This document shows positions 43,872 to 54,950 of a DNA stretch of 64,000 nt, piece by piece. The DNA is from JAXMDT01 sp046348685 (lineage in GTDB: Bacteria > Pseudomonadota > Alphaproteobacteria > Rickettsiales > UBA998), in assembly GCA_046348685.1 (NCBI GenBank), contig JAXMDT010000002.1, positions 62,001-126,000 of the forward strand. Reading direction: 5' to 3'. The position numbers and the translations under genes are program-made. Position 1 is the stretch's first letter. Every line of letters starts with the position of its first letter. Below the pieces are notes generated by a model. It saw only the letters and a list, made by a program, of their open reading frames with translations, was not told the DNA's origin and ran no database searches.

Positions 43872-44456
43872 CTATGCGCCTGCGGCGATTTCCTGCGTGT
43901 TTTCTTTTAGTTTAGTGGACGAAGTATCCTTCGCATCGATTCGGGTTTGCGGGCTATCTTTGCGCAGCGCTTCCGTTTTCTTTTCTTCTTCCGCCAGCAT
44001 ATCGCGCAGCCGCTCGTTTTCTTTCAAAAGCTCCGGATCGGTGCGGTAGCGGATTTTCATGTTGGAAATATCTTCATTGATTTCTTTCACGCTCAGCTTC
44101 GCGACTTCTTCCTTGCGCCAGTGTTCATAGGTGAGGAAGAGGCTGCTGAAAGCCGTGCCCAATGTGCCGCCAACGAAGGTAAGGGGCGAAAACTTTCCGA
44201 GTTTCTGAGTTTCTTCATTAAGGCTCACCGCACCGCGATAGGCTTCTTCGCCAAACTTGTTCGTTATCCAGGAACGGAACTTCCCGGACTTGCCGAGAAA
44301 ATAAGCGGCTGTACCTCCAAGTAACACTCCGGCTCCGGTAACGCCCAGCTCATACAATTTTTTCGTTGCGTAACGCGACGCAGAAAGATCGTCCGCATGT
44401 TTCTGATCGAACGAAACAGAGGCTTGTTGCGGGGGAATATCAGTGCGCGATTCCAT
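43872..44456 (-). CDS. Unknown protein with paired glycine-rich helices; first gene of unit
   Basis: 194 residues. Hydrophobic helices GVTGAGVLLGGTAAYFLG and TFVGGTLGTAFSSLFLTY flank a loop, then a charged coiled coil (PELLKENERLRDMLAEEEKK) and a Ser/Thr-rich tail. Looks like a duplicated partner of the 184-residue protein; the two may form a heteromer. A possible Pho-box-like element lies 39 nt upstream. Confidence 0.6.
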   Translation of the reverse strand: MESRTDIPPQQASVSFDQKHADDLSASRYATKKLYELGVTGAGVLLGGTAAYFLGKSGKFRSWITNKFGEEAYRGAVSLNEETQKLGKFSPLTFVGGTLGTAFSSLFLTYEHWRKEEVAKLSVKEINEDISNMKIRYRTDPELLKENERLRDMLAEEEKKTEALRKDSPQTRIDAKDTSSTKLKENTQEIAAGA

Positions 44457-44475
44457 AACGGCCTACATATGAAAA

Positions 44476-44512
44476 ATTATCCATCCATCATCGTAGGACG
44501 GAAATGTGACAG
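44476..44512 (-). promoter_or_regulatory. Possible Pho-box-like element upstream of 44456 gene
   Basis: Minus strand CTGTCAC-ATTT-CCGTCCT (44512-44495). The first half-site is ideal, the second weak. The best -10 (GATAAT, 44481-44476) is 13 nt away rather than 10, so this is the weakest member of the set. Confidence 0.3.
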
Positions 44513-44532
44513 ATTGATGAAACCTATTGATT

Positions 44533-44961
44533 TTATTGCATGGATGCGGTGCGGGCAGGCACTTTTTGTGCCCCCATCAGCTTACCGTCCTGAAAAATGA
44601 GCATGGTCGGGCGGTTATCGTTCGGGAAATGGTATTTCCAATAGGTATAGCTGCGGCCATCCTGTACCCTGGGCGGATAGCTTTGCTTGGGCTCGCCGAG
44701 TGCCAGTTCCACCATATGCGAGCTGGCACCCTCGAAAATCTTATGATTGATCAGAATCGTTTTTTTTTCGTTTGAAATCGGCAGAATCATGATTTTTTCC
44801 TGCCGCTGCGCTTCTTCCTTACTTGTCGCGCCGAACAGGGATGTACCGGAAATCGTGATGCTGGAGTACATCGTTGGCTTCATATACTTCAGGCCGGCCA
44901 GACATACCGTAAGGCCGAGCAAAAGCGTTAGCACGCTGAGAAAGAATCGAAAAACGCGCAT
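44533..44961 (-). CDS. Unknown membrane-anchored protein
   Basis: 142 residues. One N-terminal signal-anchor (FFLSVLTLLLGLTVCLAGL), then a periplasmic part with KIMILPISNEKKTILINHKI and a compact YWKYHFPNDNRPTMLIFQDG motif that reads like a small beta domain (a lipoprotein- or BamE-like fold is possible). Function unknown. Belongs to the leftward series of orphan genes. Confidence 0.55.
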   Translation of the reverse strand: MRVFRFFLSVLTLLLGLTVCLAGLKYMKPTMYSSITISGTSLFGATSKEEAQRQEKIMILPISNEKKTILINHKIFEGASSHMVELALGEPKQSYPPRVQDGRSYTYWKYHFPNDNRPTMLIFQDGKLMGAQKVPARTASMQ

Positions 44962-45013
44962 AAAAGTAACTATTTCCCAGCGTTTAGCTTAACGCCAAGA
45001 CGTGAACATTTAA

Positions 45014-45679
45014 TTAATCCGCGCGCGCCTTAGGGCTAAGGGACTGAAGCATAAAATGAAACTGATTTTTTATCGGGTTTAGGTACTCGTCTTTGCACGG
45101 CGCGCCGCTATAGACCGTTTCGTAGGATCCCAGTGCCGCCGTTACCGTGTCATCCACCATAGATCGGGGCAGCCCGATGCGCTGGATCTGGCTCGCGAAT
45201 GCCTGGTAGATGATGGCGTAATCTTTTTCGTCCGCCAATTTGCACTGCTTCAGGTAAAAATATGAGAGAAATGCGTCTTCATACCGCGACTTAAGCAGGT
45301 CGAGCTCGCTGTCCGTATCCATCTGCAGCGGCGGCGTTTGCGTCTGGGCGGGTATCTGCACCGGCTGCGTCGGCTGGCTGATACTGGGTATATAGGTTTC
45401 GTTTTCACGAAGGGCACTGTTCAGCGGATAGCGGAGGTCATAGACGATCAGCGTCATGCTCAGCATGAACCATAAGCCGATAATAACCAGTGATCGTGTG
45501 GTCGCCAGTTTAAAAAGCGCGCGCTGCGTGTCTTCGCGTGGGTCGTCGAGCAGGGGTTCGAAATAACGGCGGCTCGTGCGATGCCATAATATCAGCATAA
45601 TGGCCGGCACCAGAAGCATCAGCCATTTCAGGTAAATCGACAGGGAAAGGGCGGCGAATGCGGCCTTTAGGGAAGCCAT
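45014..45679 (-). CDS. Unknown protein with two N-terminal TM helices
   Basis: 221 residues. TM helices YLKWLMLLVPAIMLILWH and SLVIIGLWFMLSMTLIVYDL are followed by a Pro/Gln/Thr-rich linker (SQPTQPVQIPAQTQTPPLQM) and a soluble helical domain with cysteines in LKQCKLADEKD and SGAPCKDEYL. Topology suggests a periplasmic C-terminus. No family recognised. Confidence 0.6.
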   Translation of the reverse strand: MASLKAAFAALSLSIYLKWLMLLVPAIMLILWHRTSRRYFEPLLDDPREDTQRALFKLATTRSLVIIGLWFMLSMTLIVYDLRYPLNSALRENETYIPSISQPTQPVQIPAQTQTPPLQMDTDSELDLLKSRYEDAFLSYFYLKQCKLADEKDYAIIYQAFASQIQRIGLPRSMVDDTVTAALGSYETVYSGAPCKDEYLNPIKNQFHFMLQSLSPKARAD

Positions 45680-45739
45680 GCGTTCCTGGGGTTATTGATT
45701 GCGCGTAGTATAACAGATTTAGAGGCAACAAAAAACGAA

Positions 45740-46210
45740 CTAATCCGTTGCCTTGGATTTGCAGCTGATCTCGAGGCCGCTGCCGGAATAAGCGGTAATA
45801 CGCTGCGTTGCGCCCATTTCGCCGCACCGGTAATCGATGATCAGGGCCTTGGTGCAGCCCGGCGCAGGGTCGGGGCCTAAAATCTCCGTTCCCACCGGAA
45901 ACGCACAGGCCGCGCGCGTATCGCACATGGAAGCGACACGGCGCAATACATTGTCTTTTTTCACCGGCACCATCTTCTCGCTGAGAATATTGCCGTCCTC
46001 ATCGCGGCTGGGGTTCTCATTCATGCTTTCAATGTAGTCGTTACAGTTTTCGCCCCAGGTGGCGCCAACGGTGATCAAGACATCGTCGACAGAATCGTTG
46101 CTGTCGGCCTTATCCGCCCCGCCGAATGAAATCATGCCGCTGGCGAATAGGCCGATCAGTGCGATCAGCAGAATAACGCCTACGGCGATGAGATGCATGC
46201 GTGGAGACAT
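45740..46210 (-). CDS. Membrane-anchored SUEL/galactose-lectin-like protein
   Basis: 156 residues: one TM helix (LIAVGVILLIALIGLFASGM), then a domain with the order ITVGATWGENC, VASMCDTRAACAFPVG, GPDPAPGCTKALIIDYRC and LEISC. This spacing matches the SUEL/rhamnose-binding lectin fold (AxYG...C, C..r..C.f, DPxxGxxKxLxVxYxC). It would sit in the periplasm or at the cell surface and bind sugar. Assigned by pattern only; a start at 46198 is equally possible. Confidence 0.5.
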   Translation of the reverse strand: MSPRMHLIAVGVILLIALIGLFASGMISFGGADKADSNDSVDDVLITVGATWGENCNDYIESMNENPSRDEDGNILSEKMVPVKKDNVLRRVASMCDTRAACAFPVGTEILGPDPAPGCTKALIIDYRCGEMGATQRITAYSGSGLEISCKSKATD

Positions 46211-46249
46211 GCGTAAAGCCTATAACGCCAAGTGTAACTTTTTGGTTAA

Positions 46250-49019
46250 TTATGGGCCGACACTTAAATCAAGGCCTGTCGGAGCGGGTCCTGTTGGCGC
46301 GGGAGCAACAGCGCCGGGTTCAGCCTCAGGCGTTGCGGCTTGTGCACTCGTCGTAAACCATCCACCTAATCCCACTGCTGATATAACGCTGGCAAGAAGC
46401 CCGTTGCCTGAATCTTTACCCGCTTGAGCATCCGCTGCGATTCGAGCCTGATGTTCTTTAAATGCTGTAGCAATTTTTGCATCCCGGGCCTGCACGGCAG
46501 CCAGCATATCCGCTTCCTGTTGTTTTTGTGCTGCATAGGCCGCGCGGTTTGCTTCGAGCTGTGCATAGAAATCCTCTCGGCCATTACGCGCCTTCTCACG
46601 CGAAGCAACCACGGCGGCCTCACGCTGAGCTTCCGGTAAATCTTCCCGCGCCTTTTCAACTGTTGCCACGAGTTCGCGTTTGATCGGATCGGACAGATGG
46701 TCGATTTTTTCACGTGCTTTTATGAGATCGTTGGTCACGAACCCTTCAAAATTTTGTAAACTGCCTGCCACGGGAATTTCTACTGCAGAAAATGTATTAC
46801 GCTTTTCTTCCAGGCTTAAACCTTCGTATTGCTTGAGTGTTGCTTGAATCTTATCGGTATCACCGACAACTGCTTTCAACAGGCTGGAATCTCCCGCTGC
46901 CAGCACTTCTAACTCAGCGACGGTCATAAAGCGCGCTGAAGCAGGTATGCTGGATTCTGAAATATTTCTTATCTGCGCTTCGCGAAGCTCTTCAATCGAC
47001 CTGCGGGCAACAGCGACTGTACTTTCTGAAGGTTGTCTCAGTTTACCAGAAGAAATATCGGCAAGTACTTTTCTTTCGTCCGCATTTAAATGAAGGGCAT
47101 CGGCATGCTGCAGCATTTGCTCGGCCAGTTTTTCATTGCCTTTTAATTCACCATAAGTGAACGCGTCGCGCATCTTTGCTTTTTCCGGTTGATAAGACCT
47201 TCACGCATAATCGAATTTTCTGCGTAGCTGCTCGTTCACCAGCAATTCGCGACGTGCCTCATATCGGGGCGCGCCACAGCGTAATGATACTGGCACGTCC
47301 ATAACCGATGTTTTCAGCATCCTGCCGGGATCGCTTGCACACAAAACGTTGGAGTTCTGCTTGCGTCATTCCTGCTGCCGAACCGGGTGTTGCAATACGC
47401 AGGAACTCAGATATTGCTCTTCGCGGAACGCTTGGTAAGGGAAGGCGCCAGAATCCCGTCCGACATCCACGCGGTGATGTCATCGCGTTTAATATCAAGC
47501 AATCCTTCGAAATCACGCGGCCCGCGATCCGTCGAATGAATAACTCTGGAAAGCGTGAATTCCGCTATTCTTTCCGGATCGGGCGTTTTACCTCTGCGTA
47601 CCGCACGATCCATTTCCTCAGCATAAAACTTATCGTACAGCGCACTGAAAACAGGATCTGGATCAAGAATGGCAATGAGGAGCGATTGCCGCACCTTCTT
47701 TCACTAGCGTATACATTTCACCGGATGTCAGATCCTTCCGTGCGTCTCTCGCATGCTCCCCGACGAGAGACGAGTCTTCTTTGGTATTCATATCCAGCAG
47801 AGCATGCAGGCCGGCAACCGTAAGGGCGGTGCTGAAAACTTTCCTGCTTTCTTCCCGCGAAAGAAGGTTACCGCCTTTTGCTCCACTATTGCAGCAACTG
47901 CGGTATCATCAGCGCGCTTTCTCTGAAAATCCAGCTGCGCCAGATCCACGTGAGCAGGCGCTGTAGGTTGCGTTACCGCCGCGGCGCCAGCCGCAGCCGC
48001 AGTACCGGATACTAATGTTACCGTGGGCGCTGCAGAAGGTGTGGTTGTTGCGGAAGGCGCAGGAGGCGTCGCCGGTGCTGGCGCAGGCGTTCCTTGCGCT
48101 ACGGGTACCTCAGGCGCTGCAGATGGAGGTGTCGTTGCCGGAGAGTGATCATGACAGGACGGTTTACGAGGCCGCCGGGTTCGTAATAAGCGTGCCGATA
48201 TCATTAGCAAAACCTTCCGGAAAACCCGCTTCCTTCAAATTATCAATAACCTTGCCCTTGGCCGCATCGCTGCGCGCCTTGTTATAGGCATTATCGAATG
48301 CTTCATTGCCCGTCGTCCAACCCGCCGCAATATCCGCCAATGCCACAAGCGTGGCTGGCATATTGAGAAGGCTCAGAACCGGCGCGATAATGCTTCCACC
48401 CCACCAGTTTTCGCGAACATCTTCTATCGTTTCATCAACAAGCTGATAACCCTTAGAGTCATTCCAAATAGCTTTGGTTGCCGCCCACTTGAATTTCGTA
48501 TTATCCCACGTGCCTTCACCAACGCTGGCCGTATTATGCGCGATGACAAACGCCGCCATTTCCGGTTCCATGGCAAGTAATTTTGTTACATCCTGGTTGG
48601 TGATTTTGTCGCCATTGGCTCTTCCCGCAGCGCCGCAATGCCGCCGCCTTTGGTAAGCCTTCGAACAGCTCTTCGTTCAGCGTCTTTTGCGCATCGCTCA
48701 GTTTCAACTGCTTGCTTAGGTAGCCAAGCTAACCTCATTCGCATAGGATTCTTCCTGACATGCCTGAAGGAAGCTGCGAGGGATTCTTTTTAACAAGATC
48801 GAGTGCGTCCTTGTAAACCTGGCTGGCGCCTTTTAGAATCGGGTTCTCCTGATCTCCCGCGAATGCTGTCGGCGAAATCAATGCGCCATCCGTCCAACTC
48901 CGTCAGTACTCATAACCACCACTGACCAAACCACACAGCGCCCCTGCCTGCAGATGACACGCCCGTTGTGACGGTCTGCTTGAACGATTCCCATAATATT
49001 CTTCAAAAGTCGTGGCCAT
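46250..49019 (-). pseudogene. Large unknown protein (about 920 codons), many frame breaks
   Basis: Consecutive fragments read as one gene. It starts MATTFEEYY (49019, AGG upstream), then KQLKLSDAQKTLNEELFEGL, MEPEMAAFVIAHNTASVGEG, NTKFKWAATKAIWNDSKGYQ and LNMPATLVALADIAAGWTTG. A Pro/Ala/Thr-rich linker follows (AQGTPAPAPATPPAPSATTT), then VFSALYDKFYAEEMDRAVRR and ELQRFVCKRSRQDAENIGYG. The last 307 codons (46250-47173) are uninterrupted, mostly coiled coil, and end in another Pro/Ala tail. At least eight frame changes occur between 47180 and 49019. No known domain. Either a decayed gene or an error-rich assembly stretch. Confidence 0.5.
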
Positions 49020-49048
49020 TTAATTACCTATAGTATTTCTTCATTCTC

Positions 49049-49082
49049 ATTTTACTCAATCATCATTACCGTTTTATGACCG
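49049..49082 (-). promoter_or_regulatory. Pho-box-like promoter for gene starting at 49019
   Basis: Minus strand CGGTCAT-AAAA-CGGTAAT (49082-49065), exactly 10 nt, then TAAAAT (49054-49049). Nearly identical to the box at 52472-52489. Confidence 0.5.
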
Positions 49083-49084
49083 TA

Positions 49085-50102
<1,018 letters not shown>

Positions 50103-50111
50103 ATGCCCGCC

Positions 50112-52421
50112 TTATTCTTTCAGCACTTCGTAAATGGCAGGTGCGGCAACCTTATCGACAAAACGTTGCGCTTCAGCAAATGTTACTTCCAAACCGGCTT
50201 CTTTTTTCATCCTTTCGGATATTTGCCGTGCCAGCGCTCCACCTTGGCCAATCGCAGTAGCAATTTTAGCAATTGCTTCCGGATCATTGCTTTCCGCTAT
50301 TTGAACAAGTTGGTCCGTTAATCCGGGATCATTTGTCAATGCCGCATAAACGCCGAGCAGTCCCGTTGTTGCACCGGCAGATGCAGCGCCTGAGGAACGA
50401 CTCCTCGTCGTTGCCGCTTTGGCTTTATCCGCCTCAGCCTGGGTTTTTGTGTTTGCCGCGAAACTGGCTTGCGCCTGCGCCGTACCGTATTGAGATGTTA
50501 GCAGTGCCTGGTATACGCCCGCTAAATTAACGCCATATTCGTTTTCTAAATCACCATTGGAATTGATGCCGGTGAGCCCATTAACAACAGTTATATCGTT
50601 TGAGCTGCTATTTTCGTTGACCAGCGCAGCGCGGATTTTACCGGCGATAGTCCTTGTTGCAGCCTGCAATTGCTCAGTGGTGTATTTTTTATTGGGATCG
50701 AGCCCGGCTTCTTTAAAGCCCTCTAAGCCGGCTTCGTAGATAATGCGCGAGACGTTATCAAGACCTTGGGAGGCAACGTAGTCACTTCTCGTAGGATCAA
50801 CATAACCAGCGCCCTGCGAAAGCAAAGGCACATTTTGCAAAAACTGGCGAAGCTGGCTTTGTCCGCCTTGCTCTTGAGCGATGGCTGCTTCAAGCGCAGC
50901 GGCGATTGCACCTTGCGGATTACCGGGAATTAAATAGTTCGGCAAAGTTTGATGATCTTTAAATTCTGGAGAAATTTTCCATCTGTTTTGCGCAACTTTT
51001 CCTTTTTCCGGGTCGCTCAGGCCAATTAGCAACTCGTCTGCATTGCTATCGGTTTTTTTAAACCCTTCGTAAATAGCATTTAAGCTGGAAGAGCCACTTC
51101 CTGTGAAACTTGCCTTTGTTTTGGTATAATACGGATTTTCCGGCGCACTGGGAGCCTGCTTGGCTGGCTCTGGCGGTTTGATCATGGTATTAAGCGTCGT
51201 AATGTTGCGCTGAACATCGTTTTTAACGTTAGCTACCGTTGCGGTTAAGGCAGCAAGGCCATTACTTGCGTCGATGGCAGTATCTGCGTGAGTGCGTGCC
51301 TCATCAATTTTATTGCTGGCTTCTGTCTCTTCACCGGATTGCTCTAATCGGCGTGCTTCTTCAATAGCTTCTTTTGCTTTTGCTAATTCTTGCTCAGCTT
51401 TATCCTTTAATCGGTTAGCTTCGGTAACTTTCTTCTGGGCTTCCTGTGCTTTTTCAGCTGAATCATCTCTTAGGTCCGTCGCGGTTTTCAATTCCATGTC
51501 AATAAGAGGCGGCTTACCCTGATTCTGTTCAAAGATAGTGCCAATCTGCCCGGCGGCATTTTCAGCGGCCAGCGCATCTTCTCCAATTCGCTTCACATTA
51601 TCGCTTAAGGTAGTGACGCGGTTTTCCGCCTCCCGCATTCTGCCGGCAATGCTCTGTAGCAAAACCGAGGTAGATACAGCCCCAACTCCACCTGATGCAT
51701 CAGCAACTTGTCTCCCCTTTGCGGTGCTTCCAACTTGGCTATCGCCCATATCAAAAGATGCGCCCGGCGTTGGTTCAGGCGCAGGCGGTGGCGAAGTAGG
51801 CTCTGGTTCGGGCGCGGGCGATGGTGGAGGTGGCGTAAGAGCCGCTTTATAAGCAGGATATTCTTCTTGTGAAATTTCAAGAATTTTAGCATTCAAGATA
51901 TTTCCATCCTGCATCGCTTTAATTCTGTCCATAACTTCTTTGGCTTCTGTAGGACCTTTGAGGCGAATTACATCACCAACGACTTCACCATATCCAACGG
52001 CATTTGCTACAGCATCTGTAACCTGAGCCAGACGGTTTAAAGCCCCATCTGCTTCTTTATGAACCGCAGTTAAACCAACGCTACCTAAAATTGCATCTAT
52101 ATTTCTTTTGGTTGAATCACCAATGCTTTTTGCGATGGTATTAAAGTCAGGATTAGCTGGGTCAATCTTGCTGGCGGTATCAATGACGCCTTGCGCGGCA
52201 AAGCCAGCAATTGAAGTAAATACTTTTGTGGCAATTTTAACTTCATTAGTTAATGCTGCTGATTGTTCCGCAGACAATGGCACAGCTTCATCAATTCCGT
52301 TATCAATTCGATATTGCTGTTCATAAAGTGCTATACCCTGCCGGACAATCTCTGCCTTAATCTTCACGGCATCTCCGCTAAAGATTATTAACTGACTGGT
52401 ATCTGCTGTACTGTCTGCCAT
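50112..52421 (-). CDS. Large unknown protein with coiled coil and proline-rich linker
   Basis: 769 residues, intact. The N-terminal 200 residues are helical (IFSGDAVKIKAEIVRQGIAL, FTSIAGFAAQGVIDTASKID). A Pro-rich linker (TPPPPSPAPEPEPTSPPP) is followed by about 170 residues of coiled coil (DDSAEKAQEAQKKVTEANRL, AEQELAKAKEAIEEARRLEQ), then a globular-looking part with YVDPTRSDYVASQGLDNV, and a C-terminal helical region. No signal peptide, TM helix or cysteines of note. Candidate secreted effector, scaffold or filament protein; no family recognised. First gene of a leftward unit with its own Pho-box-like promoter. Confidence 0.7.
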   Translation of the reverse strand: MADSTADTSQLIIFSGDAVKIKAEIVRQGIALYEQQYRIDNGIDEAVPLSAEQSAALTNEVKIATKVFTSIAGFAAQGVIDTASKIDPANPDFNTIAKSIGDSTKRNIDAILGSVGLTAVHKEADGALNRLAQVTDAVANAVGYGEVVGDVIRLKGPTEAKEVMDRIKAMQDGNILNAKILEISQEEYPAYKAALTPPPPSPAPEPEPTSPPPAPEPTPGASFDMGDSQVGSTAKGRQVADASGGVGAVSTSVLLQSIAGRMREAENRVTTLSDNVKRIGEDALAAENAAGQIGTIFEQNQGKPPLIDMELKTATDLRDDSAEKAQEAQKKVTEANRLKDKAEQELAKAKEAIEEARRLEQSGEETEASNKIDEARTHADTAIDASNGLAALTATVANVKNDVQRNITTLNTMIKPPEPAKQAPSAPENPYYTKTKASFTGSGSSSLNAIYEGFKKTDSNADELLIGLSDPEKGKVAQNRWKISPEFKDHQTLPNYLIPGNPQGAIAAALEAAIAQEQGGQSQLRQFLQNVPLLSQGAGYVDPTRSDYVASQGLDNVSRIIYEAGLEGFKEAGLDPNKKYTTEQLQAATRTIAGKIRAALVNENSSSNDITVVNGLTGINSNGDLENEYGVNLAGVYQALLTSQYGTAQAQASFAANTKTQAEADKAKAATTRSRSSGAASAGATTGLLGVYAALTNDPGLTDQLVQIAESNDPEAIAKIATAIGQGGALARQISERMKKEAGLEVTFAEAQRFVDKVAAPAIYEVLKE

Positions 52422-52455
52422 GGGTATGGATAAATCCTGGTTTATTACACCCTAC

Positions 52456-52489
52456 ATCCTATGCCCCTAGCGTTACCGTTTTGTGAAGG
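52456..52489 (-). promoter_or_regulatory. Pho-box-like promoter for 769-residue gene
   Basis: Minus strand CCTTCAC-AAAA-CGGTAAC (52489-52472), exactly 10 nt, then TAGGAT (52461-52456). Confidence 0.5.
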
Positions 52490-52554
52490 TTCGATGTCCG
52501 TTCTGTTACCTTACGAAAATATATAGTAAATTTTCATCAACAAAGGCGGTTTTT

Positions 52555-52588
52555 ACGTCATCAAATTGTCATAGTCTTTGTTTAAGCT
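52555..52588 (+). promoter_or_regulatory. Pho-box-like promoter for gene at 52649
   Basis: ACGTCAT-CAAA-TTGTCAT (52555-52572), exactly 10 nt, then TAAGCT (52583-52588). With the preceding minus-strand site it makes a divergent pair in a 227-bp gap. Confidence 0.5.
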
Positions 52589-52648
52589 GAATAATGCGGA
52601 AAAAGCTTTCTTTTCCGTACGCTCGGGTTTCCGAGCAGAAAGAACTTC

Positions 52649-54815
52649 ATGGCACGTAACTATTGGGACAATGACGACTACAATAATCGCCGCAGCAACA
52701 CGCGCGGCGAGGAGAAGGAGTTTTCCCAGAAAGACGCGCTAAAGGATCTCAATCGCGAAATGGAGAAAGCGACGTCGGCACTTGAGCGAAGCGCCAGGGG
52801 TGATGACGACGAAAACGGCAAGCCCGAGAAAAAAGTAAAAATCCTGTTCGGCATGTTCGACGTGCCGCAATCCGTCGCCTCGATGTACGACATGCTGTAC
52901 AACACGGCGCAGCCCTACCTGCGTTCATTTGCAGAGCAAGGCGTCGAAAAATACGGCGTGAAAATGTTCGGCGGCGCAGACAATGCCCGCCGCGTTGGCA
53001 GCGGAGTGGGGTGGGCGTTTACACTCGCAACCCCTATCACTGGCGGGATTCAGACATACTTCACACGCGTTAACGAATATAAGGATCTGGCGAATCGCCT
53101 GAAGCCGGTTGTTGAAGCGCTCGGCAAACGCCCAACGGCAGGCAATCTTTCCATTCTCGGTGATAACGCGGTACTGCAGGCAGAGTACGCACGCATTAAT
53201 CAGCACACACGCCAGAACGTGATGACTGATGTTGTCGCCAGCGGCGTCGCGGCCATCCCGCAAGTGGCATTAAAAGTCTACGATGATAAAAACCGTAATC
53301 CATTGCAGCACACCGACACGCCTCCAAAGAAAAAATGGGGCCAAAGCAGTGCAGATTTCGAGAAAGAACTTTGGAAGTACAAAGAGCAACGTAATGCCGA
53401 GGTTGCTAAGAAGGTAAAAGAATTTGCCGAAGCGCAAAAAAAGAGTGGCGTAGCTATTAGTGAATATCAGCAGCAGCAGATGATCGACAAGGAGTTAGGC
53501 TACGATAGGCCAAATCGTTATGATTACGGCAACAACAGCAATGATTCCGATACCGTCGTCAAAGGCCTTGTCGCCAGCTTAGGCGGTTTTGGCGCGGCGT
53601 TTGTCAAGCATACCTTCGCTACGGATCGCAAAAATGATCCTCTTAAAAAGACGGCGCTGGATAAAATTATTGAGCTGCGCGATGAGCTGGATAATAAAGG
53701 TGACGCACTGGGCGTCGAAGAAGCCACGACACGGGTGCAGGATATTTTCAATACGCTGCAGCTCAACAAAGGTCAGCGCGAAGTGCGCGAGGTTGACCGT
53801 GAGGATTTCGAGCGCGCCTGTCGCCAGATCGCGGAATCGATTACTAATTTTGAGTTAGACCCCATGGGTCTGGTTCTGCTGGCTGGCGGCCGTGGTCAAA
53901 ATAAAGAGCGCCTTATTCTGAAACACCATGGCAAGCAGATCGCCACCTTCGATGAAACGGAAGCGGCGATTAAGCAGGTCGCGGAGTTAATGCCGGCGCG
54001 CGGTCACACAGACCCGCATAAGTTTGAGCAGGAGCTCGGCATTACGGCTGAAAAGCAGAAGGCGATCGTCACGGGGTTAGCCGCAGGAAGCGCCAGGGAT
54101 TTTTACGTGGCGGAGTTGCCGCAAACGGTTGCCAAGGTTCATGGCATCGAAGACAAAGATTATATCGACAAGAAGCGCGCGCCTGACGCAGGATGCGACG
54201 CGACGCCTGGCGTTGCTCGATCTGCTGGTCATGCCGGATGATATTTTAGTCGATGAACTTCAAGGAAGAGCAAATTGCTAAAATCCGCGAAATCGGAGAA
54301 GAGGCGATTGATGGCGGCAGCAAGCCGGTGAAAGATGCCATGAGCAAGGCAAAGCTCGACGGTATCGTAGATGCTGCTTCTGGGTGCCGGCTCTTATTGG
54401 GATAAATTCATCTCGGGAGAATTGAAAGAAATTGGTCAGCTATGGCGCCAGCTAAGTCCGAAATATATGGAAGAGCGCGAAGCGAAGCGCGAGTCGGAGG
54501 CAGAAGCGCGCCGTCATGAAGAAGAAGAGGAACGTAAAGCATCATGAGAAAAAGAGCATGATGGCGAAGCGCATGACGATCATGGAGTGATGATCGCCCC
54601 AGAAACGATGAAGAAAAAGTCGTCGCGTAACCACATCGAAAGATGAAGATTTAGAGCACGACGAAATTAAGGATGAGCGTTTTCCGAAGACGCGTAAAAA
54701 AGCGGGCGTTAGCGAAGAACATGAAGAAGATTTCGATCTTGAGGAAGAAAGACCGCGCGGTGGTAAGAACAAAGTGCCTTCAACACTGCTTGCCAAAGGA
54801 AGGCGCGTAATCTGA
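52649..54815 (+). CDS. Large unknown protein, C-terminal third frame broken
   Basis: Open for 530 codons to 54241, where the last about 22 codons look out of frame. The natural continuation reads QDATRRLALLDLLVMPDDIL, LNFKEEQIAKIREIGEEAID, SYWDKFISGELKEIGQLWRQ and a highly charged tail, with the likely end ...STLLAKGRRVI at 54815 (about 720 codons). N-terminus is charged and disordered (MARNYWDNDDYNNRRSN). A possible membrane-proximal stretch is KGLVASLGGFGAAFVKHTFA. No domain recognised. Divergent from the 769-residue gene and under a similar promoter. Confidence 0.6.
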
Positions 54816-54866
54816 TAGCGATTTAGGTGAAAGCGCATCGCGCGATATTTAATTTGTTGTATTGTC

Positions 54867-54886
54867 ATTCCAGCGAAAGCTGGAAT
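54867..54886. repeat. Short dispersed palindrome, copy 3
   Basis: ATTCCAGC-GAAA-GCTGGAAT, preceded by GTC and followed by CAGC. Opposite in orientation to copy 4, 81 bp away. Confidence 0.75.
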
Positions 54887-54950
54887 CAGCAAAAGCGTAA
54901 GCGCGACAACGGCACAATGTCGAAAGCGAAAATTCAATTACATTCCACAT

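Noticed and set aside
45680..45739. Pho-box-like element before the 45014-45679 gene
   Set aside because: TATACT is present, but the sequence 10-28 nt upstream (GTTCGTT/GTTGCCT) does not resemble the half-sites; the gene probably reads from upstream.
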